Assembly (NCBI GenBank): GCA_902780235.1
Contig: CACZEL010000011.1
Coordinates: forward strand, 80,356 to 144,355
Reading direction: 5' to 3'
From: an uncultured Bacteroidales bacterium
GTDB taxonomy: Bacteria > Bacteroidota > Bacteroidia > Bacteroidales > Paludibacteraceae
DNA length: 64,000 bases
In this document: piece after piece, positions 52,102 through 59,207 of the stretch
How the letters are laid out: each line of letters starts with the position of its first letter
Numbering within the stretch: position 1 is the first letter of the stretch
Notes under the pieces: generated by a model
Told to the model about the DNA's origin: nothing
Seen by the model: only the letters and a program-made list of their open reading frames with translations
The model's database searches: none
Position numbers and translations under genes: made by a program

Positions 52102-52989
52102 TTATTCATTTACCATTTGTTCATTTACGATTTTGGTCGCATTCACAAAATCGTAGGCTGTGGTCAGCGCCATCTCGTTCTCGTCCGGTGTCGTGTGCCA
52201 TTTGGCGAACTTGACGAGGTCGGCGAGTTGGAGCATCTTGCTCAGTTTGCCAAACAACTCTTTATCAATCAGCGGCTTCATGGCGCGGAGCGTCTCGTCG
52301 GAGGTCTTCTCCGTACTCTGCACGTCGAATCGGCGACCGATATATTCACGCACGACGTCCGTCAGTTCAGTTTGGTACTCTTTGACCTTACCGTCCTTCC
52401 AGATCTTCTGTGCCTTGATGGCATCGAGTTTCTCAAGTGCTACCTCGTCCGCCGGACGCAGTAACTCCGGATTGATCGGTTCTTCCTCCTGATGATGGAT
52501 CTTGTCGTATTTCCTCCAAAGCCAGAAAGCGAGGTCAATGAGCAGTAAGATACCCAATACGAGCAATATCCATCGGATGATACCCCACCACCAGATGGGG
52601 GCACGCTCGATGTCCTTGATGTCGGTGATGGCGTTGGCGCTGTCCACTTCGAAGGGTTGGATGACGTTCAGTACCATCGGTTCGGTCCAGAACGTATCTT
52701 CGCCGCTCGTCACGTACAGCGGTTCGATCGCAAAGAGCGAATCCTTGAACGACGTCAGCGTCAAGTCTTGCTTCAACTGGATGCGTCCGTCGGGCAGGGT
52801 AGTGGTATCGATCTTACCCTTTTCCACGATCTCGATGCCGTCCTGCAGCATCTCGCCGAACGGCGGCATCACCACCTGTTCGTTCGCTTCGTGCGTCACG
52901 CTCAGGTGCATCGCCGTCTGGTCACCCAACATCAGCATCGTTGAGTCGATACTCGCTGAAACTACTATGGCTAATAAAATATTGATCAT
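52102..52989 (-). CDS. Bat-operon membrane protein of unknown function
   Basis: 295 residues. N-terminal signal-like segment MINILLAIVVSASIDSTMLM, a periplasmic beta-rich domain of about 110 residues, one span (WWWGIIRWILLVLGILLLID), then a helical cytoplasmic region (ALEKLDAIKAQKIWKDGKVK). It is a usual member of Bacteroidota Bat operons between the DUF58 and batA genes, similar in layout to DUF4381-type proteins. The last residues KIVNEQMVNE are encoded by the degenerate AAATGAN repeat. Overlaps DUF58 by 4 bases. Confidence 0.8.
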   Translation of the reverse strand: MINILLAIVVSASIDSTMLMLGDQTAMHLSVTHEANEQVVMPPFGEMLQDGIEIVEKGKIDTTTLPDGRIQLKQDLTLTSFKDSLFAIEPLYVTSGEDTFWTEPMVLNVIQPFEVDSANAITDIKDIERAPIWWWGIIRWILLVLGILLLIDLAFWLWRKYDKIHHQEEEPINPELLRPADEVALEKLDAIKAQKIWKDGKVKEYQTELTDVVREYIGRRFDVQSTEKTSDETLRAMKPLIDKELFGKLSKMLQLADLVKFAKWHTTPDENEMALTTAYDFVNATKIVNEQMVNE

Positions 52990-53873
52990 TGTTTAAACAG
53001 TCTCATTAAAGCTTTGACGTAATCTTCGTCTGTACGCACACTCACGTGGTTCATGCCGGTTTTGGTATAGACGTTCTCCAGCGCTTCTTGTTGGTCGTGC
53101 CAAGCCTTGGCGTAGGCTGCTCTCACGCTCTCTATCGAAGTGTCTGCCCATACGCGTTTGCCCGTCTCCGGGTCACGCAACTTGATCAGTCCCACGTTCG
53201 GCATCTCCGCATCACGACGGTCGTAGATCTGAATGGCGTTCAGGTCGTGCTTCCGGCTCGCAATCACAACCGGAGCTACTTCGCCCTTTGTACGTTGTAC
53301 TTTGTCAAATTGTACATCGATGAAATCGCTTATCAGGAACGCCGCACAACGCCGTTTCTGCGCATTGGTCAGGTACTGCAGTGCCGCGTTGATGTTCGTG
53401 CCGGTATGTTCGGGTTCGAAGCTCAGCAACTCACGGATGATATGCAGCACGTGCGACTTACCTTTCTTCGGCGGGATGAATTTCTCCACTTGGTCACTGA
53501 AGAAGATGACGCCGACCTTGTCGTTGTTCTCGATCGTGGAGAAAGCGAGTGTTGCGGCTACTTCGGCCATCGTGTCACGTTTCATCTGGCTCACCGTACC
53601 GAAGTTACGGCTACCGCTGACATCGATGAGCAACATCACCGTCAACTCGCGTTCTTCCTCATAGACCTTGATGTACGGCCTGTTCATTCGCGCCGTGACG
53701 TTCCAGTCTATTGACCGCACATCATCGCCCGGCTGGTACTCACGCACCTCGCTGAAAGCCATACCACGACCTTTGAACTGGCTGTGGTACTCGCCTGCGA
53801 AGATGTTCCGACTCAAGCCATGCGTCTTGATCTCGATCTTCTTTACCCGTTGTAATAACTCTTCACTTGTCAT
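52986..53873 (-). CDS. DUF58 protein (VWA-like), Bat operon
   Basis: 295 residues, no signal. The signature FKGRGMAFSEVREYQPGDDV followed by SIDWNVTARMNRPYIKVYEE is diagnostic of DUF58, and VMLLIDVSGSRNFGT is the VWA MIDAS strand. DUF58/MoxR/VWA sets act as chaperone-like complexes. Here it pairs with the MoxR ATPase directly upstream. Confidence 0.93.
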   Translation of the reverse strand: MTSEELLQRVKKIEIKTHGLSRNIFAGEYHSQFKGRGMAFSEVREYQPGDDVRSIDWNVTARMNRPYIKVYEEERELTVMLLIDVSGSRNFGTVSQMKRDTMAEVAATLAFSTIENNDKVGVIFFSDQVEKFIPPKKGKSHVLHIIRELLSFEPEHTGTNINAALQYLTNAQKRRCAAFLISDFIDVQFDKVQRTKGEVAPVVIASRKHDLNAIQIYDRRDAEMPNVGLIKLRDPETGKRVWADTSIESVRAAYAKAWHDQQEALENVYTKTGMNHVSVRTDEDYVKALMRLFKQ

Positions 53874-53934
53874 AAATGACTAAATGTCTAAATGTTCAAA
53901 TAAATGAACAAATCGTAAATGACAAAATCGTAAA
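53874..53934. repeat. Degenerate AAATGAN repeats between moxR and DUF58
   Basis: The complete 61-base gap is built of AAATGAC, AAATGTC, AAATGTTC, AAATAAATGAAC, AAATCGT, AAATGAC, AAATCGT copies. Confidence 0.75.
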
Positions 53935-54930
53935 TCAAGGAACTTGTACCGCATTGAGTACTTCCGTAATGATATCTTCGGTCGTGATATTATTCGCTTC
54001 TGCCTCGTAGGTCAGACCGATACGGTGACGGAGGACGTCGTAGCAAACGGCACGTACATCTTCCGGCGTCACGTAGCCTCTCCTATGTATAAACGCGTAC
54101 GCACGAGCGGCTTTCGCCAGGTTGATCGAAGCACGCGGACTACCGCCGAAGGCGATCATCTGCTTGAGATCCTTCAGGTTGTAGTTCTCCGGCTCACGGG
54201 TAGCAAACACGATATCGACGATGTATTTCTCGATCTTCTCGTCCAGATAAACCTCTTCCACGATCTTACGTGCTTTGATGATATCGGCTGTACTCAAGAT
54301 CGGCAGCACGGTCTTCTTCTCGGAAGCGATGTTCTGACGAATGATGGCCTGCTCCTCCTCTTTCTTCGGGTAACCGATCACCACCTTCAGCATAAAACGG
54401 TCGGTCTGCGCCTCCGGAAGAGGGTAGGTACCTTCCTGCTCGATCGGGTTCTGGGTAGCCAGTACCAAGAACGGATCATCCAACTTGAAAGTCTGCTCAC
54501 CGATCGTCACTTGACGCTCTTGCATCGCTTCGAGCAATGCACTTTGCACCTTCGCCGGCGCACGGTTGATCTCATCTGCCAACACAAAATTAGCGAAGAT
54601 AGGACCACGTTTGATCTTGAACTCTTCGCTTTTCTGGCTGTAGATCTGCGTACCGATCACGTCGGCAGGCAACAGATCGGGGGTGAACTGAATACGACTA
54701 AAATCGGCTTTGATCAAGTCGCTGAGGGTCTTGATGGCTAAGGTCTTTGCCAAGCCCGGTACACCTTCGAGCAGGATATGTCCGTCGCTCAATAGACCGA
54801 TCAACAGGCTCTCTACGAGGTGCTTCTGACCAACAATCACTTGATTCATACCCAAGGTAAGGGCATCTACAAACGAACTCTCGCGCTCCACGCGCTCTTG
54901 CAGTTCTCTGATATCCACTGGATTTTGCAT
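53935..54930 (-). CDS. moxR: MoxR-family AAA+ ATPase
   Basis: 331 residues. Walker A LLEGVPGLAKTLAIKTL, Walker B FVLADEINRAPAKVQSALLE, sensor 1 LVLATQNPIEQEGTYPLPEA, and the C-terminal lid with GGSPRASINLAKAARAYAFI. First gene of the Bat operon; MoxR ATPases remodel the VWA partners. No clear -7/-33 promoter of the usual kind was found in the 250 bases upstream. Confidence 0.93.
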   Translation of the reverse strand: MQNPVDIRELQERVERESSFVDALTLGMNQVIVGQKHLVESLLIGLLSDGHILLEGVPGLAKTLAIKTLSDLIKADFSRIQFTPDLLPADVIGTQIYSQKSEEFKIKRGPIFANFVLADEINRAPAKVQSALLEAMQERQVTIGEQTFKLDDPFLVLATQNPIEQEGTYPLPEAQTDRFMLKVVIGYPKKEEEQAIIRQNIASEKKTVLPILSTADIIKARKIVEEVYLDEKIEKYIVDIVFATREPENYNLKDLKQMIAFGGSPRASINLAKAARAYAFIHRRGYVTPEDVRAVCYDVLRHRIGLTYEAEANNITTEDIITEVLNAVQVP

Positions 54931-55076
54931 AGTATAATGTAATTATAAATTTTCCCGATTTCTATTCTACAAATTCCGTGCCAAACTCTCCTTCGTCATC
55001 TCGTTATCTCCTTATTTGTCATGTGCGCGGGGCGTCAGACCCGCGATAGATTCATCCCCGCCGCTTCGTTCGTTAA

Positions 55077-55095
55077 TGTCGGATCGTATCCGACA
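55077..55095. promoter_or_regulatory. Perfect inverted repeat in moxR/surface-protein intergenic region
   Basis: TGTCGGAT-CGT-ATCCGACA (8-bp arms), followed by the palindrome AAAATATTTT (55096-55105). It lies 147 bases upstream of moxR and 92 bases upstream of the plus-strand -33 element. Candidate operator. The 654-base stretch 54931-55584 contains no convincing gene. Confidence 0.55.
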
Positions 55096-55186
55096 AAATA
55101 TTTTGCATTTTGGGGACATTTTTGTCGCCATATAGTCCCATTTTTCTTGACTCTGCATAAAAATTCTCATTTTTTTGCGCTAATAT

Positions 55187-55217
55187 TTGCATATTCCAAT
55201 TTTTTGTTGTAATTTTG
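55187..55217 (+). promoter_or_regulatory. Promoter of 816-residue surface protein
   Basis: TTG (55187-55189) in TTTGCATATT, 20-base spacer, TAATTTTG (55210-55217) followed by CAGCGTCTTTCCG. The leader is about 365 bases, with stems near 55224-55239 (CTTTCC-GATG-GGAAGG) and 55258-55276 (AAAGCGT/ACGCGCTTT). Confidence 0.78.
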
Positions 55218-55498
55218 CAGCGTCTTTCCGATGGGAAGGACTTGACATATTGGTATAAAGCGTCTTACGCGCTTTGTTTTGGCAGTTCGGAATCTCGCAA
55301 ATTCACATCATCCAAAACATAGCGACACAGACGCCCATAGTGTGTATATATTGTACACGCACTTTTGCGTATAGGTACATTATTGTATATACATACAGCG
55401 TGGGCTCGGTGTTGTTTGTTCGGATGAGAAGGCAATGCGAGAGCCTCGAACTGCGGAACAGCAACATTGTGTCCCGCTTTTTTGTTGTACCTATGCCT

Positions 55499-55543
55499 CT
55501 AGTATTTCTAGGGCATCTAGGATATCTAGGACGACTAGTAAAG
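55499..55543 (+). repeat. 9-base tandem array in leader of surface-protein gene
   Basis: CTAGTATTT, CTAGGGCAT, CTAGGATAT, CTAGGACGA, CTAGTAAAG: five copies with constant CTAG and variable last five bases. Ends 41 bases before the start codon. Confidence 0.88.
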
Positions 55544-55584
55544 CTATTTAATTAACAATATTAACAATTTAATTTTTTGATTTT

Positions 55585-58035
55585 ATGAGAAAACTTCATC
55601 TCTTCTCAATCCTCGTGGCACTCTCACTCGCCACCTCATCCCTCTGGGCGCTGCCTACAGGTGTCGTAGATGGCAAACTGCCCGGTGCTTTTTCTGTAGC
55701 TTGTGGCGAATACGTCTATTTTTCACAGGGTAATTTGCAATATGATAGCGACAATGGGAGATGGCAATTCGCGCCAGAACAGCATGTGTATGTCGGAAAT
55801 ACGACGGGTAATACAAATATTACTGTAAATGGCAAAAATGACAAAACCGGCATTGCCGACTTGTTCTGCTGGGTAGGTGCATCATCCTCTTGGAACACCG
55901 GAGTAAAAAAATATGGTCTTACGTCCTCTCAGGCTTATAATCAAATAGACGGTTATGGTAATAAAGCAGATGAGGGGCTCAAGAGTGATTGGGGGGTATT
56001 GCCAATTTATAACGGTGGAAATGCAGCTAATTCAGGTTGGAGGACTTTGACTGCAAATGAGTGGGACTATCTCTTAAATACCAATAATGATAGTAATAGT
56101 GGGAAATATCGTCAGGGTAATAGGTATGCGAAAGCTAATGTACATGGAGTGAATGGGCTGATTCTATTACCAGATGGTTGGACGCAAGAGGGTAGCGGAA
56201 TGAGTGGTACTTTATCGGGGATTAATACTCAAGACGCTGCCTATACTGCGATTACTAATGCAGATTGGACTGCATTGGAGAATGATGGCTGCGTTTTCCT
56301 GCCGGCAGCAGGAAAACGACAAGGAGTAGCGGTATCTGATGTTGAGGAGAAGGGTAACTACTGGTCGTGTATTGGCCGTAATGCCGTGGATGCATATAAA
56401 GTAGATTTCTCTGCGGGGGAAGTGAAAAGACCGAATGTCAATTGCAGCCGGGCGTATGGCTTCTCCGTGCGGCTTGTTCAAGATGTGCCGGCAGGATTAG
56501 CACCGGCGATTCCGCAAGCCTCTGTAGCTACCCCTCCGACCGCTGTAGCAAACTTAGTGTATAACGGTTCCTCTAAAGCGCTCGTTAATTGCGCTTCCGG
56601 TGCTACCGGCGGCACGGGTAAATATAAATTGAGCACATCGGGTAGTTGGATTACTTATAGTCCTTACGCAACCAACGCCGGCGAATACACAGTTCAATGG
56701 TTTGTTGAAGCATCGGGTTGTTATCTCAACTCAGATGTCTATGAAATCCACGTAACCATCGCAAGAGGTACAGCTTCTGCGCCAAGCCCGATGCCGACCA
56801 TATCTGCAGCCACATCGTTAACCTATAATGGCACCCCGCAGAATTTGGTAACGGCAACAGGCGATATTCAGTCCGGCTATACCACGGTATATTCGACCGA
56901 TGGTGTTAACTGGAGTACGACCATCCCGCAAGGAACCAACGCCGGTGACTACACCGTGTATTACAAATTCTATCAGGGCGACAACTACGAGTACGTCCCC
57001 TCGCCCAACACGATTGATGCTTCAATCGCTAAAGCCGACATTCCGGGCGTAACCCTTCCGGAAGCTACCAGCACTATCCCGTACGATGGCGCAGAGAAAA
57101 CGCTTGTAGAGATCGATCCCGTACCGGCTAATTGTACCGTTTCCTACTCTACCGATGGCGGCAACACATGGACGACCACGCCTCCGACCCGCACAGATGC
57201 CGGAGACTATAGCGTACAGTACAAGATCGTACCGGACGACGCGGTGAACTATAACACCATTGGCCCCAATACGGTAACGGTTACCATTCTGGACTATCCG
57301 ACGGTTTACGACAACGCCGATCCTACAACCAAACTCACGGAACTCCTCAATACACCTTCAGACCTCAAAGTAAAACGTACTATCTATGCTGACGACGAGT
57401 ATAACACCATCTGTCTTCCGTTTGCTCTCGATGAAAGCGCTTTGGCTGCAAGTCCGTTAGCCGGCTTCAACCGCCTCAAGACCTTCAAAGGCGCACAAGT
57501 CACTGGTACCGCACCTGATCTCTATATCGATATCTTCGTGGAAGATGCTACGACCATCGAAGCCGGAATCCCGTACCTCATTACGTACCCGAGTGCACAC
57601 GCCGACATCGTGGATCCTGTCTTCAACGGCATCACCGTCACTACGACCGAGCCAAGCGCTGTCTCCGTCGATGGCATCACCTTCCAAGGCATGTTTGCCC
57701 AAGTCCACATCGATCCCTACGATGCCGGACACACGCAAGACTACCTCTTTGTCGGTGCCAACAGCCAACTCTACTGGCCCTTATCCACTCAGACCTCCAG
57801 TGACATCAAGATGCGTGGTTTCCGTGCGTACTTTATCATCGATCGTAACTCCATCTCTCCGGCTCTTGCGCCCAAAGGCACTCGTGCCCGTATCATGGAC
57901 GCACCGAAGACCACGACCGCTATCGACAATCCATCCGCCAAGTTTGGCGGATCTGAAAAGATCATCGAGAACGGCATTCTCTATATCATCCGTAACGGCG
58001 TGAAATACAACGCCCAAGGTCAGGTAGTAAAATAA
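55585..58035 (+). CDS. T9SS-exported surface protein with MBG-like repeats
   Basis: 816 residues. Signal peptide MRKLHLFSILVALSLATSSL. Residues about 30-305 are a FISUMP-like domain (GEYVYFSQGNLQYDSDNGRW through NYWSCIGRNAVDAYKVDFSA, ending YGFSVRLVQ). Three MBG-like repeats follow, each with [LI]xY[ND]G and AG[ED]Y[ST]V (LVYNGSSKALV..., LTYNGTPQNLV..., IPYDGAEKTLV...). A beta-rich region with NTICLPFALDESALAASPLA leads to the tail SEKIIENGILYIIRNGVKYN AQGQVVK, a short type-A sorting signal. It should be secreted by the T9SS and attached to the surface. Long structured leader. Confidence 0.85.
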   Translation: MRKLHLFSILVALSLATSSLWALPTGVVDGKLPGAFSVACGEYVYFSQGNLQYDSDNGRWQFAPEQHVYVGNTTGNTNITVNGKNDKTGIADLFCWVGASSSWNTGVKKYGLTSSQAYNQIDGYGNKADEGLKSDWGVLPIYNGGNAANSGWRTLTANEWDYLLNTNNDSNSGKYRQGNRYAKANVHGVNGLILLPDGWTQEGSGMSGTLSGINTQDAAYTAITNADWTALENDGCVFLPAAGKRQGVAVSDVEEKGNYWSCIGRNAVDAYKVDFSAGEVKRPNVNCSRAYGFSVRLVQDVPAGLAPAIPQASVATPPTAVANLVYNGSSKALVNCASGATGGTGKYKLSTSGSWITYSPYATNAGEYTVQWFVEASGCYLNSDVYEIHVTIARGTASAPSPMPTISAATSLTYNGTPQNLVTATGDIQSGYTTVYSTDGVNWSTTIPQGTNAGDYTVYYKFYQGDNYEYVPSPNTIDASIAKADIPGVTLPEATSTIPYDGAEKTLVEIDPVPANCTVSYSTDGGNTWTTTPPTRTDAGDYSVQYKIVPDDAVNYNTIGPNTVTVTILDYPTVYDNADPTTKLTELLNTPSDLKVKRTIYADDEYNTICLPFALDESALAASPLAGFNRLKTFKGAQVTGTAPDLYIDIFVEDATTIEAGIPYLITYPSAHADIVDPVFNGITVTTTEPSAVSVDGITFQGMFAQVHIDPYDAGHTQDYLFVGANSQLYWPLSTQTSSDIKMRGFRAYFIIDRNSISPALAPKGTRARIMDAPKTTTAIDNPSAKFGGSEKIIENGILYIIRNGVKYNAQGQVVK

Positions 58036-58049
58036 ACATCGTTAATTTC

Positions 58050-58068
58050 GTCGGAATAGCATTCCGAC
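58050..58068. repeat. Inverted repeat after surface-protein gene
   Basis: GTCGGAAT-AGC-ATTCCGAC, perfect 8-bp stem, no U-tract following. Similar in sequence to the terminator stem at 58465. Possibly a processing or regulatory stem upstream of the small gene at 58117. Confidence 0.65.
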
Positions 58069-58116
58069 ACTAAAACATCGTGCATTTTTGTTTTATTTTT
58101 AAAACAACGAAATCTT

Positions 58117-58257
58117 ATGAAAAAGTCTTATATCAATCCCCAAACTGAGGTTCTTGTCCTCGCGGGTACAGCAGTTATGTTAGGCGCAAGTGGTGACATC
58201 CATTCCAACACCACCGGCGGCGACCAAACTCAAAACCGTGCCCCGAAGCCCTTTTGA
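58117..58257 (+). CDS. Small conserved-type Bacteroidales peptide
   Basis: 46 residues: MKKSYINPQTEVLVLAGTAV, MLGASGDIHSNTTGGDQTQN, RAPKPF. The start MKKxYxxPxxEVxxL, followed by a short hydrophobic patch with MLGASG and a Gly/Asn/Thr-rich tail, resembles the many tiny unnamed Bacteroidales proteins found near surface-protein genes. Too short for a folded enzyme; the amphipathic middle may bind the membrane or be a leader. Transcribed after the surface-protein gene and closed by a terminator at 58319. Confidence 0.65.
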   Translation: MKKSYINPQTEVLVLAGTAVMLGASGDIHSNTTGGDQTQNRAPKPF

Positions 58258-58318
58258 ACCCCTGTGTTCTAATCCTTTGTCTATTAGTATGGCAATTATA
58301 TTGCCCGCTATAAAAAAT

Positions 58319-58347
58319 CCGAGACGTTCGCGCCTCGGTTTTTTTTG
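58319..58347. terminator. Intrinsic terminator after the small peptide gene
   Basis: CCGAG-A-CG, loop TTCG, CG-C-CTCGG (58319-58338), then T x9. A run of A before the stem makes it bidirectional. The preceding GGCAAT-TAT-ATTGCC (58291-58305) is a second small stem. Confidence 0.88.
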
Positions 58348-58464
58348 TTTTTTGTTTTGTTTTTTTTCTTGTCTTTTTTTGGCCATTTTTGGCCATTTTT
58401 TGACTATAGAAAAAAAAGTTGTCCAATAGTTGTCAATTGTTGACTTGAAGTTTCGTTCATTGAC

Positions 58465-58491
58465 GCGGAATGATATTCCGCATTTTTTTTT
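58465..58491 (+). terminator. Intrinsic terminator-like hairpin
   Basis: GCGGAAT-GAT-ATTCCGC (58465-58481) followed by A and nine T. It lies 33 bases before the next promoter, insulating the 58749 gene from upstream transcription. Confidence 0.88.
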
Positions 58492-58523
58492 GTATCATTT
58501 TTGACAAAAATCCTCTTCAAAAT

Positions 58524-58554
58524 TTGCATATTCCAAATATTTTTTGTATCTTTG
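58524..58554 (+). promoter_or_regulatory. Promoter of the 58749 gene
   Basis: TTG (58524-58526) in TTTGCATATT, 20-base spacer, TATCTTTG (58547-58554) followed by CACTCG. The leader is about 190 bases. Confidence 0.8.
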
Positions 58555-58589
58555 CACTCGATTTCAAACAAAAAAACATCAACTCTCCA

Positions 58590-58614
58590 GTATTATATAC
58601 TATGTATATAATAC
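58590..58614. repeat. AT-rich 11-bp perfect inverted repeat in leader
   Basis: GTATTATATAC-TAT-GTATATAATAC. In the leader of the 58749 gene, about 35 bases after the transcription start. Confidence 0.85.
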
Positions 58615-58638
58615 CAACGATTTAACAAGCAAAAATTA

Positions 58639-58693
58639 GTGCGTGATAAGTGCGAGGTAAGTACGTCATAAGTACGCGATAAGTTCGTCATAA
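58639..58693 (+). repeat. 11-base tandem array in leader
   Basis: GTGCGTGATAA, GTGCGAGGTAA, GTACGTCATAA, GTACGCGATAA, GTTCGTCATAA: five copies, consensus GTRCGYSATAA, about one helical turn each. Confidence 0.9.
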
Positions 58694-58748
58694 ACGGTGT
58701 CTCGTACTGGTAAATGGCATTTCAATAGTATTTAAATTTAATTAAAAT

Positions 58749-59183
58749 ATGGCTAAAATCAAACACAAACCTCATATTGAGGAAATGATCGGTGCACATT
58801 CTAAAACAGGAATGGTGGAACGCCGAAAAACCTTCCGTGACTTCGACAACAATGTTACCAAGGTAGGCAGGCTGGAGGCGTATATCCCTCACCCTCGCGA
58901 TTTCAAGACCAATCCGCCTCTTTTTCGCGAACGTGCCAACATGACCTCCTTCGGCAATGCCTCGCACCTCGCTCAGGAATTTATCCTCGCTGCCAAAAAC
59001 AAAACGCCTCTCGAACCCGCCAAACAAGCTTTCTTGGACGCTGTCATGGCTCGTTTCTACGCCCAACTTTCAGGCACTCCTGATCCTATCGCGCCCAAAG
59101 ACAAAGACGGCAACTACACCATCTATTCCCGACCGGATAATTTCATCCGAGCCGTCCTCCGAAAAGAACAACCGAACCTCTAA
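58749..59183 (+). CDS. Small 'MAK' protein of unknown function
   Basis: 144 residues, MAKIKHKPHIEEMIGAHSKT onward. Basic N-terminal half (RRKTFRDFDNNVTKVGRLEA), a central Asn/His segment (FGNASHLAQEFILAAKNK), and a C-terminal part with FYAQLSGTPDPIAPKDKDG and FIRAVLRKEQPNL. Layout resembles the proteins at 13978 and 15015. No signal peptide. Preceded by an elaborate leader (11-bp inverted repeat plus 11-base array). Function unknown. Confidence 0.72.
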   Translation: MAKIKHKPHIEEMIGAHSKTGMVERRKTFRDFDNNVTKVGRLEAYIPHPRDFKTNPPLFRERANMTSFGNASHLAQEFILAAKNKTPLEPAKQAFLDAVMARFYAQLSGTPDPIAPKDKDGNYTIYSRPDNFIRAVLRKEQPNL

Positions 59184-59200
59184 CAGCTCGGTTGTTTTGT
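59166..59200 (+). terminator. Terminator overlapping the 58749-gene stop
   Basis: AACAACCGA (59166-59174), 12-base loop, TCGGTTGTT (59187-59195), then TTGTTTT. The left arm is coding (last codons), so coding and termination signals overlap. Confidence 0.8.
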
Positions 59201-59207
59201 TTTCTCC

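Noticed and set aside
55274-55555. Possible 93-residue gene in the surface-protein leader
   Set aside because: Cys- and Tyr-rich, spans the CTAG array, no ribosome-binding context; treated as leader.
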